A DNA stretch of 64,000 bases. Source: Ancalomicrobiaceae bacterium S20 (lineage in GTDB: Bacteria > Pseudomonadota > Alphaproteobacteria > Rhizobiales > Ancalomicrobiaceae). Below are positions 13,416-22,884 of the stretch, one piece after another (within the stretch, counting starts at the first letter, position 1; every line of letters begins with the position of its first letter). The stretch is taken from the NCBI GenBank assembly GCA_040269895.1, contig CP158568.1, forward strand, positions 4,727,501 through 4,791,500, written 5' to 3'. The translations under genes and the position numbers were made by a program. Below the pieces are notes generated by a model. That model did not search any database, was not told where the DNA came from, and worked only from the letters and a program-made list of their open reading frames with translations.

Positions 13416-14450
13416 TCACGCGAAGCGCTTCAGAAAGGCGTGGGTAAGGCGCGCCGTCTCGTCCCAGTCGAACCGGCGGGCGCGCTCGAGCCCGGCGGCG
13501 CGCAGATGCGCGCGGAGCTCGCTATCGGAGAGCAGGCGCACCAGTGCATCGCCGAGCGCCGACGTGTCGTGCGGATCGACGAGCAGCGCTGCGTCGCCGA
13601 CCACTTCGGGCAGGCTGGTCACGTCCGAGACGATCGCCGGTGTGCCGCAGGCCATGGCCTCGAGCGGCGGAAGGCCGAACCCTTCGGCGAACGACGGGAA
13701 GGCAAAGACGCCGGCTCCGGCCATCAACAGCGGCAGTTCGGCGTCCTCGATCCGGCCGACAAGACGCGACCGGGGTGGCAGTGGCGGGATTTCGGAGCCG
13801 TCGAATGCACGGCCGTAGGCGGCCGCATCGCCGGCGATCACCAGCTCGATCCGATCGTCGATCCGCGGAGCGATCGCGGCCCAGGCCTCGATCAGCCCGC
13901 GGAGATTCTTGCGCGCCGAGCCGGAGCCGACCGACAGCACATAGCCGGGGGTGAGTGTATGCGCCGTGCAGAAGCGATCGAGTGCCTCGGGCTCGGCGGG
14001 ACGGAAGCGATCGTGATCGACGCCGAGCGGCGTCGCGAGGATGCGGTCGGGTGCAAGATCGAAACGCTCGATGATGGCACGACGCGAATACTCGGACACG
14101 GTCAGGACAGCATCGACACGCTTCAACATGCGGGGGATGAACCAGCGATAGAACCGGGTCCAGCCCGGCGCCGCGTCGGCATCGGGTCCTTCGAGCATGG
14201 CGAGGTCGTGCAACGTCACGACGAGGGGGGCACGGGCGATGAGCGGCGCCGTGTTCGATGGGCTCCAGATCAGCCGGTCACGCGCGCGCAAGGGCAGCAC
14301 GGTCTGCTCCCACAGGATGCCGCGCGCCTGTCCGGCCGGGCGCGCAGGGCCGATGACGGCCATGTCGGGAATGCGCCGGGCGATCTCACCGGTGTAGCGC
14401 TGGATCCCGGTTGTCGCCTGGGACAGGCATCTTCCGTTGCAGACGATCAT
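13416..14450 (-). CDS. Glycosyltransferase family 4 protein (first of tandem pair)
   Basis: Group 1 / GT4 glycosyltransferase of 344 residues with two Rossmann domains (GT-B fold). The N-terminal domain begins MIVCNGRCLSQATTGIQRYT. The C-terminal domain has the sugar-nucleotide site with EGFGLPPLEAMACGTP (E-x7-E pattern) and PEVVGDAALLVDP. The ATG ending at 14450 is chosen because a GGGAG site precedes it and the paralogue next door starts in the same way; a longer upstream frame has no family match. It is closely related to the upstream gene, so the pair looks like a tandem duplication. Likely adds sugars to a lipid-linked glycan exported by the neighbouring flippase. Confidence 0.92.
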   Translation of the reverse strand: MIVCNGRCLSQATTGIQRYTGEIARRIPDMAVIGPARPAGQARGILWEQTVLPLRARDRLIWSPSNTAPLIARAPLVVTLHDLAMLEGPDADAAPGWTRFYRWFIPRMLKRVDAVLTVSEYSRRAIIERFDLAPDRILATPLGVDHDRFRPAEPEALDRFCTAHTLTPGYVLSVGSGSARKNLRGLIEAWAAIAPRIDDRIELVIAGDAAAYGRAFDGSEIPPLPPRSRLVGRIEDAELPLLMAGAGVFAFPSFAEGFGLPPLEAMACGTPAIVSDVTSLPEVVGDAALLVDPHDTSALGDALVRLLSDSELRAHLRAAGLERARRFDWDETARLTHAFLKRFA

Positions 14451-14478
14451 GATGATCTCCCGGGAACCGGCGGCGGCG

Positions 14479-15507
14479 TCAGGTGCAGGACTGCAGGACC
14501 CCACGGGTCGCGATCGCGGTCTTCTCCCAGTTGAAGTCCGCGGCACGTGCGAGCCCGGCCTGGCGCAGTCCGGCGGCGCGCGCCGGATCGGAAAAGAAGC
14601 CGATCAGTGCGTCGGCGATGTCGTCGAGGTCGCTCGGATCGACGAGCAGGGCGGCATCGCCGGCCACTTCCGGCAGGCTGGTGCCCCGGCTGGTCAGCAC
14701 GGGCGTGCCGGAGGCCATGGCTTCCAGTACCGGAAGGCCGAAACCCTCATAGAGCGACGGATAGGTCAGCAGCGCCGCACCGGCATAGAGCAACGGCAGA
14801 TCGGCATCGCCGACCCGGCCGAGGATCCTTGTGCGCGGCGGCAACTGATCGAGCGTGGTTCCGCTCAAGACCCGCGCCGGACCCGCACCGCCGGCGATGA
14901 CCAGTTCGACGTCCTCGTCGATCTGTGCCTGAGCTCGAGACCAGGCCCGGAGGAGACCGGTGACGTTCTTGCGCGCGGAGAGTGCGCCGACGAACAGCAG
15001 ATAGCGACGCGGCAAGCCGAGCCGCGCGCGCATCTCCTCGATCGCGGCAGGGTCTTGCAGATGAAAGCGCTCGTGGTCGACTGCGAGGTGGGTGACGTGA
15101 ATGCGGGCTTCGTCAAGGCCGAAGCGCTCGATCAGACGGGCGCGGGTGAACTGCGAGACGGTGATGATCGCCTCGACACGGGAGAGCAGGGTCGGGAGGA
15201 CGAGATGGTAGAGCGCGCGAAACGAGGCCGAAAAGCCGGCCGGCACATCGAACGGAGCGATGTCGTGGACGGTCACGACCTGCCGCCGCACCGCGATCGG
15301 GCCGGTGTTGCAGGGGCTCCAGAGCAGTCGGCGGCCGATCCGCATCGGCAGGACCGCCTGTTCCCACAGGTGGCCCATGACACCGGCCGCCGAATGGCCC
15401 GGCCGGATTGTTTCGATCCCGGGCATCCGCGCGAGGATCTCATGTGTATACCGCTGGATGCCGGTCATCGGCGTGTCGAGGACGCGGGCATTGCAGACTA
15501 TGGTCAT
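14479..15507 (-). CDS. Glycosyltransferase family 4 protein (second of tandem pair)
   Basis: GT4 glycosyltransferase of 342 residues. The N-terminal MTIVCNARVLDTPMTGIQR segment parallels the neighbour position by position. HDIAPFDVPAG lies in the acceptor domain, and EGFGLPVLEAMASGTP gives the E-x7-E donor-binding signature, followed by LPEVAGDAALLVDP. It is the first gene of a three-gene minus-strand unit (two glycosyltransferases, then the flippase), with 28 bases to the next start. Conservation of the whole fold in both copies suggests both are active, probably on different acceptors or donors. Confidence 0.92.
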   Translation of the reverse strand: MTIVCNARVLDTPMTGIQRYTHEILARMPGIETIRPGHSAAGVMGHLWEQAVLPMRIGRRLLWSPCNTGPIAVRRQVVTVHDIAPFDVPAGFSASFRALYHLVLPTLLSRVEAIITVSQFTRARLIERFGLDEARIHVTHLAVDHERFHLQDPAAIEEMRARLGLPRRYLLFVGALSARKNVTGLLRAWSRAQAQIDEDVELVIAGGAGPARVLSGTTLDQLPPRTRILGRVGDADLPLLYAGAALLTYPSLYEGFGLPVLEAMASGTPVLTSRGTSLPEVAGDAALLVDPSDLDDIADALIGFFSDPARAAGLRQAGLARAADFNWEKTAIATRGVLQSCT

Positions 15508-15903
15508 CCTCGTCCTCTCGGGGAGCGATGCCCCGGTCGCGCGATCGGCTTCCCGGCGGCTCTTGCGGGTTTCCGCCGGTTTTGACGTTCGAGAGATTAC
15601 GGACCCGAGATCAATAAGATCTGAATCGAGTTGGCTGCCTCCATGTCGGCCTCGGCCCGAGAAACCGGTCGTGGCTTCATGGCTGCGACGTGGCTGAAGG
15701 TGTGGTGCCATGGCTTGGCTTCGGCGGTGATCGGATCGGCGATGGTCCTGTCAATCTTGCCGAGGGCGCCCCGATGTCATGGCGCGGCCATCAACTAATA
15801 TATTCCGTTACGGTATGTGATAACGACCGACGATCTTCCGAGATTTACGATCGAACAAGTATTCCAGGATTATCGTCCGAGGAACGATCGATCCGGAGGA
15901 ATC
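15508..15903. other. Divergent regulatory region between glycosyltransferase and chemoreceptor
   Basis: A 396-base gene-free stretch between divergent genes. The half nearest the chemoreceptor (15780-15880) is markedly richer in A/T than its surroundings, with ACTAATATATTCCGTTACGG, which includes a small inverted repeat CCGT-T-ACGG (15803-15811). Promoters for both genes are expected here, but no clear -35/-10 pair stands out. Confidence 0.4.
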
Positions 15904-18279
15904 ATGTCTGCCGCCGTCCAAACCAACCGAGGTGTGTTTCGTTCGATCGGCGCCAAGATCTTCGCCGGGGTGGCCGCACTCGCGGTGCTGGCCGGCGTCG
16001 TCGGCGCCGTCGGCTATCGCGGCCTCGATACGCTCGGCGATCTCGTCGACCAGACGGCTTCGGCCTCGGCGGTAATGTCGGGCTTCAATGACGCGAGCGG
16101 GGCCGTGGCGGCCTTCGTGCTCGCGCCGGAGGACAAGTTCATCGCGCGCGGCCTCGCGGCGCTCGACGCGGCGACGGCCGCGTCCGACCGGATCGTCGAG
16201 GCGGACACCCGCGACAGGATCAAGCGCCAGATCGACGATTTCCGCAGCACCTTCGCCGATCTCCGGAAAGCGTCATCGGTGATCGCGGCGGCGGCGACCG
16301 AGATGACGACCACCGGAGACGAACTGGTCAAGACGGCGAATGCCACCGAGACCGAGAGCTTCCAGAAGGTCGAGACCGTTGATCGCGAGGTCGCCGCGAT
16401 CCAGCTCGATCTCGGTCAGATCCGCTCGGTGAGCCTGGCGGCGAGCAAGCTGCAGGCGGCGATCTACGAGGCGCGGACCGCGCTCATCGCCTATGCGCGC
16501 CAGCCCGACCCGATCCTGGTCTCGAAGGCGCAGGCGACCGTGATCATCGCCAAGCCGGATCTCGAGATGCTGGTCAAGATGGCCGGCTGGCCGGCGACGC
16601 AGAAGCACGTGCAGCGCATTTCCGAGCGCTACGAGGCACTCGAAAAGAAGCTTCAAATTACCGACGCCTTCGACGAGACGGTCGCGACCGACGCGATCGA
16701 CGACGCCAATGTGCTGACCCGCACGGTGACGACGCTGCTCACCACGCTGAACCTGCTCGCGACCACCAACGACGAGATCCTGCGCGAGCGTGCCGACGAG
16801 CGCTCGAAGGTGCGCGTCACGGCCGGTTCGGTGCGCAGCTTCGGCGACAGCGCGAAGATCGCGGTCGCCGGCGCGGACAAGTTCCGGCTCGATCCGTCGG
16901 AGGCCAATGCCGAGGCGGTGCGCGCGGCGATCAAGCGCGCCGACGGCTTCGGCAAGATGCTGGAGCGGATCGGCCTGGCCCAGCTGCGCGAAGGGCTCGG
17001 CAAGCTCGGCGCTGCCTTCGACCGGATGGTGGCGGCGAAGCGCGACCTCGACGGCTCGATCGGCCGGGCGCTCGAGCGTTCGACCGCAGCCAGCCAGGCC
17101 ATCGCGGCAATCGTGCGCGACCAGCAGGCAACGGCGCGCGACGAGCGCGGTACCAACGCCATGATCGTGATCGGCACGGGGCTCGCCGCGCTCGGCTTCG
17201 TCGTGGTGATCGCGCTGTTCATGGCGCGCAAGGTCGCGGCGCCGATCCGCGGCATCACGGCGGCGATGCAGCGGCTCGCGCGTGGCGAGACCGCGCTCGA
17301 TCTCGATGCCCGCGACCGCACCGACGAGATCGGCGACATGATCGCCGCGGTCTCCGTGTTCCGCGACAATGCGATCGAACGCCAGCGCCTCGCGCGGGAC
17401 CAGGCCGAGAAGGACGAGCAGGAGCGGCGCCGGCAGGCGAAGATCGAAGAGCTGATCCGCAGCTTCCGGGCCGAGATGTCGACCGTGCTCGAGGTCGTGT
17501 CGCAGAGCGCCGATCGCATGCAGTCGACCGCCGACCAGCTCAATGCCGGCGCCTCGGGCGCCTCGGATCAGGCGCGCAGCGCCTCGTCCTCGTCGCGCGA
17601 TGCGACCGCCTCGGTGCAGACCGTCGCGACGGCGGCCGAGGAACTCTCCGCTTCGATCGGCGAGATCGGCCAGCAGGCGCGCGGTGCCCTTGACCTCGTG
17701 GAGGCGACCTCCGGCAACGCCTCGTCGACCGCCGCGCGCTCGGCCGTTCTGGTCGAGGCCGCGACCAAGATCGGCGATGTCGTGTCGCTGATCCGCTCGA
17801 TCGCCGGCCAGACCAATCTGCTCGCGCTCAATGCCACGATCGAGGCGGCGCGCGCCGGCGAGGCGGGCAAGGGTTTCGCGGTGGTGGCGAACGAGGTCAA
17901 GGCGCTCGCCAACCAGACCTCGCGGGCGACCGACGACATCGTCGCGCAGATCGACCAGATCCAGGCGGCGACGCGCACCGTGGTCGACGCGATCGAAGGC
18001 ATCACTCAGGGCATCGGCGACGTGAAGACCTATACGACCTCGATCGCCGCAGCGGTCGAGGAGCAGGGGGCGGCGACGGCCGACATCGCGCGCAGCGTGG
18101 TGCGGGCGGCCGACGGCACCGGCCATGCGACCGAGTCGGTCGATCAGCTGGCGCGGTCGGTCGAGGAGACCACCCACTCGGCAACCAGCGTGCTGCAGGT
18201 CTCGCGCGAGCTCAACAGCCAGGCCCAGCGCGTCCGCGCGATCCTCGACGACTTCCTGCAGGGTGTCGCGGCCGCCTGA
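15904..18279 (+). CDS. Methyl-accepting chemotaxis protein
   Basis: Transmembrane chemoreceptor of 791 residues. A first membrane segment lies at about residues 18-38. A long helical periplasmic sensing region (about 40-415) has no domain I can name. The second membrane segment ([19 protein letters not shown]) lies at about 419-440. A HAMP linker runs to about 495, and a cytoplasmic signalling domain carries the conserved hairpin tip [17 protein letters not shown] near residue 653. There is no C-terminal NWETF-like tether for CheR/CheB. The ATG at 15904 is chosen for the GGAGGA site six bases upstream; an ATG 87 bases earlier has no such site. It is an orphan receptor: no che gene is in the window, and its ligand is unknown. 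Confidence 0.95.
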   Translation: MSAAVQTNRGVFRSIGAKIFAGVAALAVLAGVVGAVGYRGLDTLGDLVDQTASASAVMSGFNDASGAVAAFVLAPEDKFIARGLAALDAATAASDRIVEADTRDRIKRQIDDFRSTFADLRKASSVIAAAATEMTTTGDELVKTANATETESFQKVETVDREVAAIQLDLGQIRSVSLAASKLQAAIYEARTALIAYARQPDPILVSKAQATVIIAKPDLEMLVKMAGWPATQKHVQRISERYEALEKKLQITDAFDETVATDAIDDANVLTRTVTTLLTTLNLLATTNDEILRERADERSKVRVTAGSVRSFGDSAKIAVAGADKFRLDPSEANAEAVRAAIKRADGFGKMLERIGLAQLREGLGKLGAAFDRMVAAKRDLDGSIGRALERSTAASQAIAAIVRDQQATARDERGTNAMIVIGTGLAALGFVVVIALFMARKVAAPIRGITAAMQRLARGETALDLDARDRTDEIGDMIAAVSVFRDNAIERQRLARDQAEKDEQERRRQAKIEELIRSFRAEMSTVLEVVSQSADRMQSTADQLNAGASGASDQARSASSSSRDATASVQTVATAAEELSASIGEIGQQARGALDLVEATSGNASSTAARSAVLVEAATKIGDVVSLIRSIAGQTNLLALNATIEAARAGEAGKGFAVVANEVKALANQTSRATDDIVAQIDQIQAATRTVVDAIEGITQGIGDVKTYTTSIAAAVEEQGAATADIARSVVRAADGTGHATESVDQLARSVEETTHSATSVLQVSRELNSQAQRVRAILDDFLQGVAAA

Positions 18280-18301
18280 GGCCGCAACGCTCGGCCGACG
18301 T

Positions 18302-18349
18302 TCAGCCGCCAGCTGGCGGTACCCGCGGCATCAGCCGCCAGCCGGCGGC
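18302..18349. repeat. Near-identical 18-bp direct repeat at the thioesterase 3' end
   Basis: TCAGCCGCCAGCTGGCGG (18302-18319) and TCAGCCGCCAGCCGGCGG (18331-18348) differ at one base, 29 bases apart. The first copy contains the perfect palindrome CCGCCAGCTGGCGG. The second copy is the coding end of the thioesterase. Either hairpin may help end transcription between the two convergent genes. Confidence 0.6.
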
Positions 18350-18750
18350 AGGGGCCGCGGCTTGCGGTCGAGGTCGATCGCCACGAAGGTGAATACCGCC
18401 TCGGTGACCTTCGCGGTCTCGGTTTCCTCGCGGGCGCGGCGCCAGGCCTCGATGCGGATGCGCATCGAGGTGCGGCCCTCGCCGACGATCGCGCCATAGA
18501 AACTGACTTCGTCACCGACCAGAACCGGCCTGTGGAAGCTCATGCCCTCGACCGCGACGGTGGCGGCGCGGCCGCGCGCGCGGCGCGTCGCGACATTGCC
18601 GGCGGCGAGGTCCATGTTGGCCATGAGCCAGCCGCCGAAGATGTCGCCGGCCGGGTTGGTGTCGGCGGGCATGGCGATGGTGCGGATCACCGGCGCGCCG
18701 AACTGGGCTTCCGGATCGACGATCGGATCGGTGGTCGGGTGGGCGGACAT
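18331..18750 (-). CDS. Acyl-CoA thioesterase, YciA/hotdog family
   Basis: Hotdog-fold acyl-CoA thioesterase of 139 residues. Visible family motifs are the MPADTNPAGDIFGGWLMANMD segment (about residues 27-47, with the catalytic Asp and the N-x-x-G-D-I-F-G-G-W pattern), FHRPVLVGDEVSFYG in the middle, and EAVFTFVAID near the end. It probably hydrolyses short- to medium-chain acyl-CoA in the cytoplasm, as YciA does. The last codons (Pro-Pro-Ala-Gly-Gly-stop) are repeated as DNA just downstream (18302-18319), a small tandem duplication. It is convergent with the chemoreceptor gene and apparently monocistronic. Confidence 0.9.
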   Translation of the reverse strand: MSAHPTTDPIVDPEAQFGAPVIRTIAMPADTNPAGDIFGGWLMANMDLAAGNVATRRARGRAATVAVEGMSFHRPVLVGDEVSFYGAIVGEGRTSMRIRIEAWRRAREETETAKVTEAVFTFVAIDLDRKPRPLPPAGG

Positions 18751-18895
18751 CGGGCCTCGTCGGTCGGGGACGGCGGAGGGCGGGGACGGTCAGCCGAACC
18801 TAGACCGTTCAGGCCTCTAGGGAAAGTTACGGACTTCCGACCCTGGCCGGTCCGATCGTCGCGCTTGGGGACTTCACGCCCGAAGCCCTCACGCG

Positions 18896-18934
18896 AAAAG
18901 ACCGGGCCGCATATGCTGCGCCCCGGTCTCGTTT
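18896..18934 (-). terminator. Terminator hairpin downstream of dadA
   Basis: AGACCGGG (18899-18906) pairs with CCCGGTCT (18922-18929). On the minus strand the stem is followed by TTTTC, and on the plus strand by CGTTTT, so it may act in both directions. It lies about 36 bases after the dadA stop. Confidence 0.7.
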
Positions 18935-18964
18935 TCAGAACCCCGTCGATGTCGTGGGATCGTG

Positions 18965-20221
18965 TCAGGCCGCGTAGCGGTCGAGCGCCAGATCGCCGGC
19001 TTCGATCTCTGGATGGCGGGCGCCGATCAGGTCGGCGAGAACGCTCGCCGAGCCGCAGGCCATGGTCCAGCCGAGCGTGCCGTGGCCGGTGTTGAGCCAC
19101 AGGTTGCCGAACTTCGTACCGCCGATGATCGGGGTGCCGTCCGGCGTCATCGGCCGGAGGCCGGACCAGAAGGTCGCGGCCTTCAGGTCGCCGCCACCCG
19201 TGAACAGATCGTCGACCGAATGTTCGAGTGTGGCGCGGCGCGCCTCCGGCAGGTCGGTCGAGAAGCCGGAGACCTCGGCCATGCCGCCGACGCGGATGCG
19301 ATCGCCGAGGCGGGTGATCGCGATCTTGTAGGTCTCGTCCATGATGGTCGATTCCGGCGCGCGCGCCTCGTCGAGGATCGGGGCGGTGATCGAGTAGCCC
19401 TTGACCGGATAGACCGGCAGCGACAGGCCGAGGTCGCGCAGCATGCGCGGCGTGTAGCTGCCCATGGCCGCGACATAGGCATCGGCCTGGAACGTGCCGG
19501 CATCGGTCACCACGCCGGTGATGCGGTCGCCGGAGCGGGTCAGGTTGCGGATCGAGACGCCATAGCGGAAGTGCACGCCGAGGCTCTCGGCGATCGAGGC
19601 GAGCGCGTTGGTGAACTTGAAGCAGTCGCCGGTCTCGTCGTTCGGCAGGCGCAGGCCGCCGACGAACTTCTCACGGACATGGGCGAGCGCCGGCTCGACG
19701 CCGATGCAGCCGTCGACGTCGAGCGTCTCGAACGGCACGCCGTCCTGCTTCAGGATCGCGATGTCCTTGTCGGCTGCGGCGAGCTGCTTCTCATAGCGGA
19801 ACAGCTGCAGCGTGCCCTGGGTGCGCTCGTCATACTTGATGCCGGTGCGCTGGCGCAGCGCGATCAGGCAATCGCGGCTGTATTCGGCGAGGCGGACCAT
19901 GCGGCCCTTGTTGACCGCGTAGCGCGAGGAGGTGCAGTTCGCCAGCATCGAGATCAGCCAGCGGTACATGTCCGGATCGAGCGTCGGGCGCAGGATCAGC
20001 GGCGCGTGCTTCATGAACAGCCACTTGACCGCCTTCTGCGGGATGCCGGGCGCGGCCCAGGGCGAAGCGTAGCCGGGTGAGATCTCGCCGGCGTTGGCGA
20101 AGCTCGTCTCGAGCGCCGGCCCCGCCTGACGGTCGAGCACCGTCACCTCATGGCCGGCATAGGCCAGATAATAGGCCGTGGTCACGCCCACGACACCGCC
20201 GCCGAGCACCAGAACCTTCAT
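18965..20221 (-). CDS. dadA: D-amino acid dehydrogenase small subunit DadA
   Basis: FAD-dependent membrane-associated dehydrogenase of 418 residues that oxidises D-alanine and other D-amino acids to 2-oxo acids, feeding electrons to the respiratory chain. The N-terminus has the dinucleotide-binding motif [16 protein letters not shown] (G-x-G-x-x-G). Family blocks include [17 protein letters not shown] (about 43-59), [16 protein letters not shown] (about 346-361) and the C-terminal [15 protein letters not shown]. It is the second gene of a minus-strand unit after the alanine racemase, the usual dadAX partnership, with an Lrp-type regulator divergent from that unit. The length is typical. Confidence 0.96.
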   Translation of the reverse strand: MKVLVLGGGVVGVTTAYYLAYAGHEVTVLDRQAGPALETSFANAGEISPGYASPWAAPGIPQKAVKWLFMKHAPLILRPTLDPDMYRWLISMLANCTSSRYAVNKGRMVRLAEYSRDCLIALRQRTGIKYDERTQGTLQLFRYEKQLAAADKDIAILKQDGVPFETLDVDGCIGVEPALAHVREKFVGGLRLPNDETGDCFKFTNALASIAESLGVHFRYGVSIRNLTRSGDRITGVVTDAGTFQADAYVAAMGSYTPRMLRDLGLSLPVYPVKGYSITAPILDEARAPESTIMDETYKIAITRLGDRIRVGGMAEVSGFSTDLPEARRATLEHSVDDLFTGGGDLKAATFWSGLRPMTPDGTPIIGGTKFGNLWLNTGHGTLGWTMACGSASVLADLIGARHPEIEAGDLALDRYAA

Positions 20222-20349
20222 CGTAAGCCCCTCGCAGTTAGGTCAAGTTCGAACAGGACGCGGTCGATCGAACCGCGGAAAGCAGGAGCCGTGCCGGCAC
20301 GCCATCGCGATGCCGAACGGGGATCGGTTAGCCGAGACCCGTGCGGGTC

Positions 20350-21474
20350 TCAGGCGGTCTCGTAGCGCCGCGCGAAGCGGTGCCCGAGGCCGGTCAGGAT
20401 CTCGTAGGGAATGGTGCCGGCGTCGCGCGCCACATCCGCGAGCGACTGGTGCGGACCGACGAGCTCGACCATGTCGCCCGGCTTCAGGGCGCCATCGGGA
20501 AGTGCGGTCACGTCGATGATCGTGCTGTCCATTGAGACGCGGCCGACGATGGGCAGGCGCACGCCGTCGAAGACCATGGCGCCGCGGTTGCTCAGCGCAC
20601 GCGGCCAGCCGTCGGCATAGCCGACCGCGACGGTCGCGAGGCGGCGGACGCCTTCGGTCGTGTGGGTCAGGCCGTAGCCGACGCCGACGCCGGCCGGCAC
20701 GTCGCGGAGCTGGACGACCGGCGCGCGCAGGGTCACGACCGGCTTCAGCGGCGAGCCCTTGTCGGAGACCGGATGAACGCCGTAGAGCGCCAGACCCGGG
20801 CGGATCAGGTCGAAGCCGAAGCCGTTCAGGAATGCCGCGCCCGAATTGCCGAGCGCGCGCGGTGCCGGCGGCAGGCGCTCGGTCAGCGCGCAGAACTCGG
20901 CGAACTGCGCGGCGTTGGCCGGCGAATTCGGCTCGTCGGCGCAGGCGAGATGGCTCATCACCAGCACGACGTCGATGGCGGCGAGAATGCCCGGATCGGC
21001 GGTCAGGATGTCGACCTCGGCGCGGGCGAGGCCGAGACGGGTCATGCCGCTATCGACCTGCACCGCGGCCGCCAGGCGCTGGCCGCGCAGCGTGCATTCG
21101 GCCGACCAGCGCAGCACCTGATCCAGCCCGTTCAGCACCGGCACGATGCCGGCATCGGCGGCGACGGCCTCGGCGCCCGGCGCGAGGCCGTTCAGCACGT
21201 AGAGCGACGCCTCGCGCGGCAGGATGCGGCGCAGGTCGAGCGCTTCGACGAGATGGGCGACGAAGAAGTCGCGGGCGCCGGCCTTGTAGAGCGTGGTCGC
21301 CACTTCGCGGGCGCCGAGGCCATAGGCGTCGGCCTTGACCACGCCGGCGACGCGCGCCTGCGGCTGGAGCCGCTGGAGCGTGGCGTAATTGGCGGCCAGG
21401 GCGCCGAGATCGACCACGAGTTCGCCCGCGCCCAGCAACACGCTGTCGATATCCGCTGTCACCCGGCTCAGCAT
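20350..21474 (-). CDS. dadX: Alanine racemase (catabolic, DadX-type)
   Basis: Pyridoxal-phosphate enzyme of 374 residues interconverting L- and D-alanine. The cofactor-binding lysine sits in VVKADAYGLGA at about residue 46. The C-terminal beta domain has VGYADGWPRALSNRGAM and the MDSTIIDVT segment. The ATG ending at 21474 is chosen because GGAGGG precedes it; an in-frame ATG 45 bases upstream would add residues with no family match. A GAGACCC/GGGTCTC hairpin overlaps the stop codon. Placed upstream of dadA and divergent from an Lrp-type gene, it probably serves L-alanine breakdown. A role in cell-wall D-alanine supply cannot be excluded, so alr is an alternative name. Confidence 0.94.
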   Translation of the reverse strand: MLSRVTADIDSVLLGAGELVVDLGALAANYATLQRLQPQARVAGVVKADAYGLGAREVATTLYKAGARDFFVAHLVEALDLRRILPREASLYVLNGLAPGAEAVAADAGIVPVLNGLDQVLRWSAECTLRGQRLAAAVQVDSGMTRLGLARAEVDILTADPGILAAIDVVLVMSHLACADEPNSPANAAQFAEFCALTERLPPAPRALGNSGAAFLNGFGFDLIRPGLALYGVHPVSDKGSPLKPVVTLRAPVVQLRDVPAGVGVGYGLTHTTEGVRRLATVAVGYADGWPRALSNRGAMVFDGVRLPIVGRVSMDSTIIDVTALPDGALKPGDMVELVGPHQSLADVARDAGTIPYEILTGLGHRFARRYETA

Positions 21475-21624
21475 GGTCCGCCCTCCTGGTCCGTCGCTCG
21501 CGAAGGCCGCCCGCTGCACCTCTCGCGGGCTTGCCTAAATTCAGGACATGAAAGACAGTGTCTCAGACATTCGTTCGAATGTGGCATCTCGATGCGCATG
21601 CTTACTGCGATTTCGTGTTTATGG

Positions 21625-21639
21625 CGCAATAATATTGCG
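21625..21639. promoter_or_regulatory. 15-bp inverted repeat, candidate Lrp operator
   Basis: CGCAAT-AAT-ATTGCG is a perfect inverted repeat with an A/T centre, 22 bases before the Lrp-type start codon in the divergent intergenic region. Its 15-bp length and A/T-rich middle agree with Lrp/AsnC family sites. It could mediate autoregulation and control of the dadX-dadA unit. Confidence 0.55.
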
Positions 21640-21660
21640 TAATTTCAGGAGAAAGTTGTC

Positions 21661-22110
21661 GTGCAGCTCGACGAGTTCGACCGCCGCATCATCCGTCTGC
21701 TGCGCAAGGACGGGCGCATGACCAATGTCCAGTTGGCGCGCGAGATCGGGCTCTCGCCCTCGGCGTGCCTGCGCCGCGTGCAGGCGCTGGAGGCGAACGG
21801 CGTCATCCGCGGCTATACGGCGATCATCGGCGGCGACGAGGCGGACGGCATGATCGTGATCGTGCAGATCACGCTCGACCGGCAGGCCGAGGAGACGCTG
21901 AACCAGTTCGAGGAGGCGATCCGCAAGCACCCGGAGATCCGCGAGTGCTACCTGATGACCGGCGTCGCCGACTACCTGATCCGCGCCGAGGTCGCGAGCG
22001 CGGCCGACTACGAGCGCATGCACAAGGAGGTACTGTCGCGCCTGCCCGGCGTCGCGCGCATCCAGTCGAGCTTCGCGATCCGCAGCGTGTTGCAGGTGCC
22101 GGGGCGGTGA
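21661..22110 (+). CDS. Lrp/AsnC-family transcriptional regulator
   Basis: Leucine-responsive-type regulator of 149 residues. The N-terminal helix-turn-helix (LDEFDRRIIRLLRKDGRMTN, then LAREIGLSPSACLRRVQALE) spans about residues 3-50. The C-terminal RAM ligand-binding domain (about 60-145) includes GVADYLIRAEVASAADYERM. The GTG start at 21661 lies eight bases after AGGAGA. It is divergent from dadX-dadA, the arrangement seen when an Lrp homologue senses alanine or another amino acid and activates the catabolic genes; DadR is the model. The ligand is inferred from context only. Confidence 0.94.
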   Translation: MQLDEFDRRIIRLLRKDGRMTNVQLAREIGLSPSACLRRVQALEANGVIRGYTAIIGGDEADGMIVIVQITLDRQAEETLNQFEEAIRKHPEIRECYLMTGVADYLIRAEVASAADYERMHKEVLSRLPGVARIQSSFAIRSVLQVPGR

Positions 22111-22191
22111 GCCGAGGGTGAGCGGGGCTCGACAGCGGCGACGCCGCGTGAAACCGTCCGCGCCGCAGTCAGCCGAGCCAGAGGAAGAACC

Positions 22192-22878
22192 ATGATCGAC
22201 GACGAACGCGCGCTCCGGCAGGCGATCATCGACAAGTGCCTGTGGATGAACGCGAGCGGGCTCAACCAGGGCACCTCGGGGAACATCTCGGCGCGTTTCG
22301 GCGATCGCATGCTGATCACGCCGAGCGCGACGCCCTACGATGATCTGCGCCCCGAGATGATCGCGTCGATGCCGATCGTCGGCGCCGAGGCCGAGGGCTA
22401 TGGACACTGGCAGGGGCCGCTCAAGCCTTCGACGGAGTGGCGGTTCCATCTCGACATCTTCGCCGCCCGGCCGGATGTCGGCGCGATCGTGCACACGCAT
22501 TCGACCTATGCCACGGTGCTCGCGATCGCGCGGAAGCCGATCCCGGCCTGCCACTACATGATCGCCGCCTTCGGCGGCACCGATATCCGCGTCGGCGACT
22601 ACGCGACCTACGGCACGGCGGCGCTTTCGGCACATGCGTTGACGGCGCTCGAGGGCCGCAATGGCTGCCTGCTCGCCAACCACGGCATGATCGCGGCCGG
22701 CCCTGGCCTCGACAAGGCGATGTGGCTCGCGGTCGAGCTGGAGACGCTCGCCAAGCAATACTATCTCGCGCTGCAGATCGGCGGCCCGGTGATCCTGTCG
22801 GACGCCGAGATCGCCGATGCGGCCAAGGGCTTTGCGAGCTACGGGCTGCAGGACAAGCGGCCGCTCACGGCCGAGTGA
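22192..22878 (+). CDS. Class II aldolase / adducin family protein (FucA-like)
   Basis: Class II aldolase of 228 residues, zinc-dependent. Family motifs are NQGTSGNISARFGD (about 24-37, phosphate binding), the zinc ligands in AIVHTHSTYA (about 99-108) and a later NHGMIAAG histidine at about 163. The residue layout resembles L-fuculose-1-phosphate aldolase and its relatives, which split C-C bonds of sugar phosphates or act on 4-carbon acid phosphates. A GAGGAA site precedes the ATG. Its stop lies six bases from the end of the convergent 5-oxoprolinase gene. The exact substrate is unknown; no kinase gene sits next to it to guide the choice. Confidence 0.88.
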   Translation: MIDDERALRQAIIDKCLWMNASGLNQGTSGNISARFGDRMLITPSATPYDDLRPEMIASMPIVGAEAEGYGHWQGPLKPSTEWRFHLDIFAARPDVGAIVHTHSTYATVLAIARKPIPACHYMIAAFGGTDIRVGDYATYGTAALSAHALTALEGRNGCLLANHGMIAAGPGLDKAMWLAVELETLAKQYYLALQIGGPVILSDAEIADAAKGFASYGLQDKRPLTAE

Positions 22879-22884
22879 CGGCGA

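Noticed and set aside
18687-19100. Open frames in the gap between the thioesterase and dadA
   Set aside because: Arg/Pro-rich low-complexity products that overlap known genes and a terminator hairpin.
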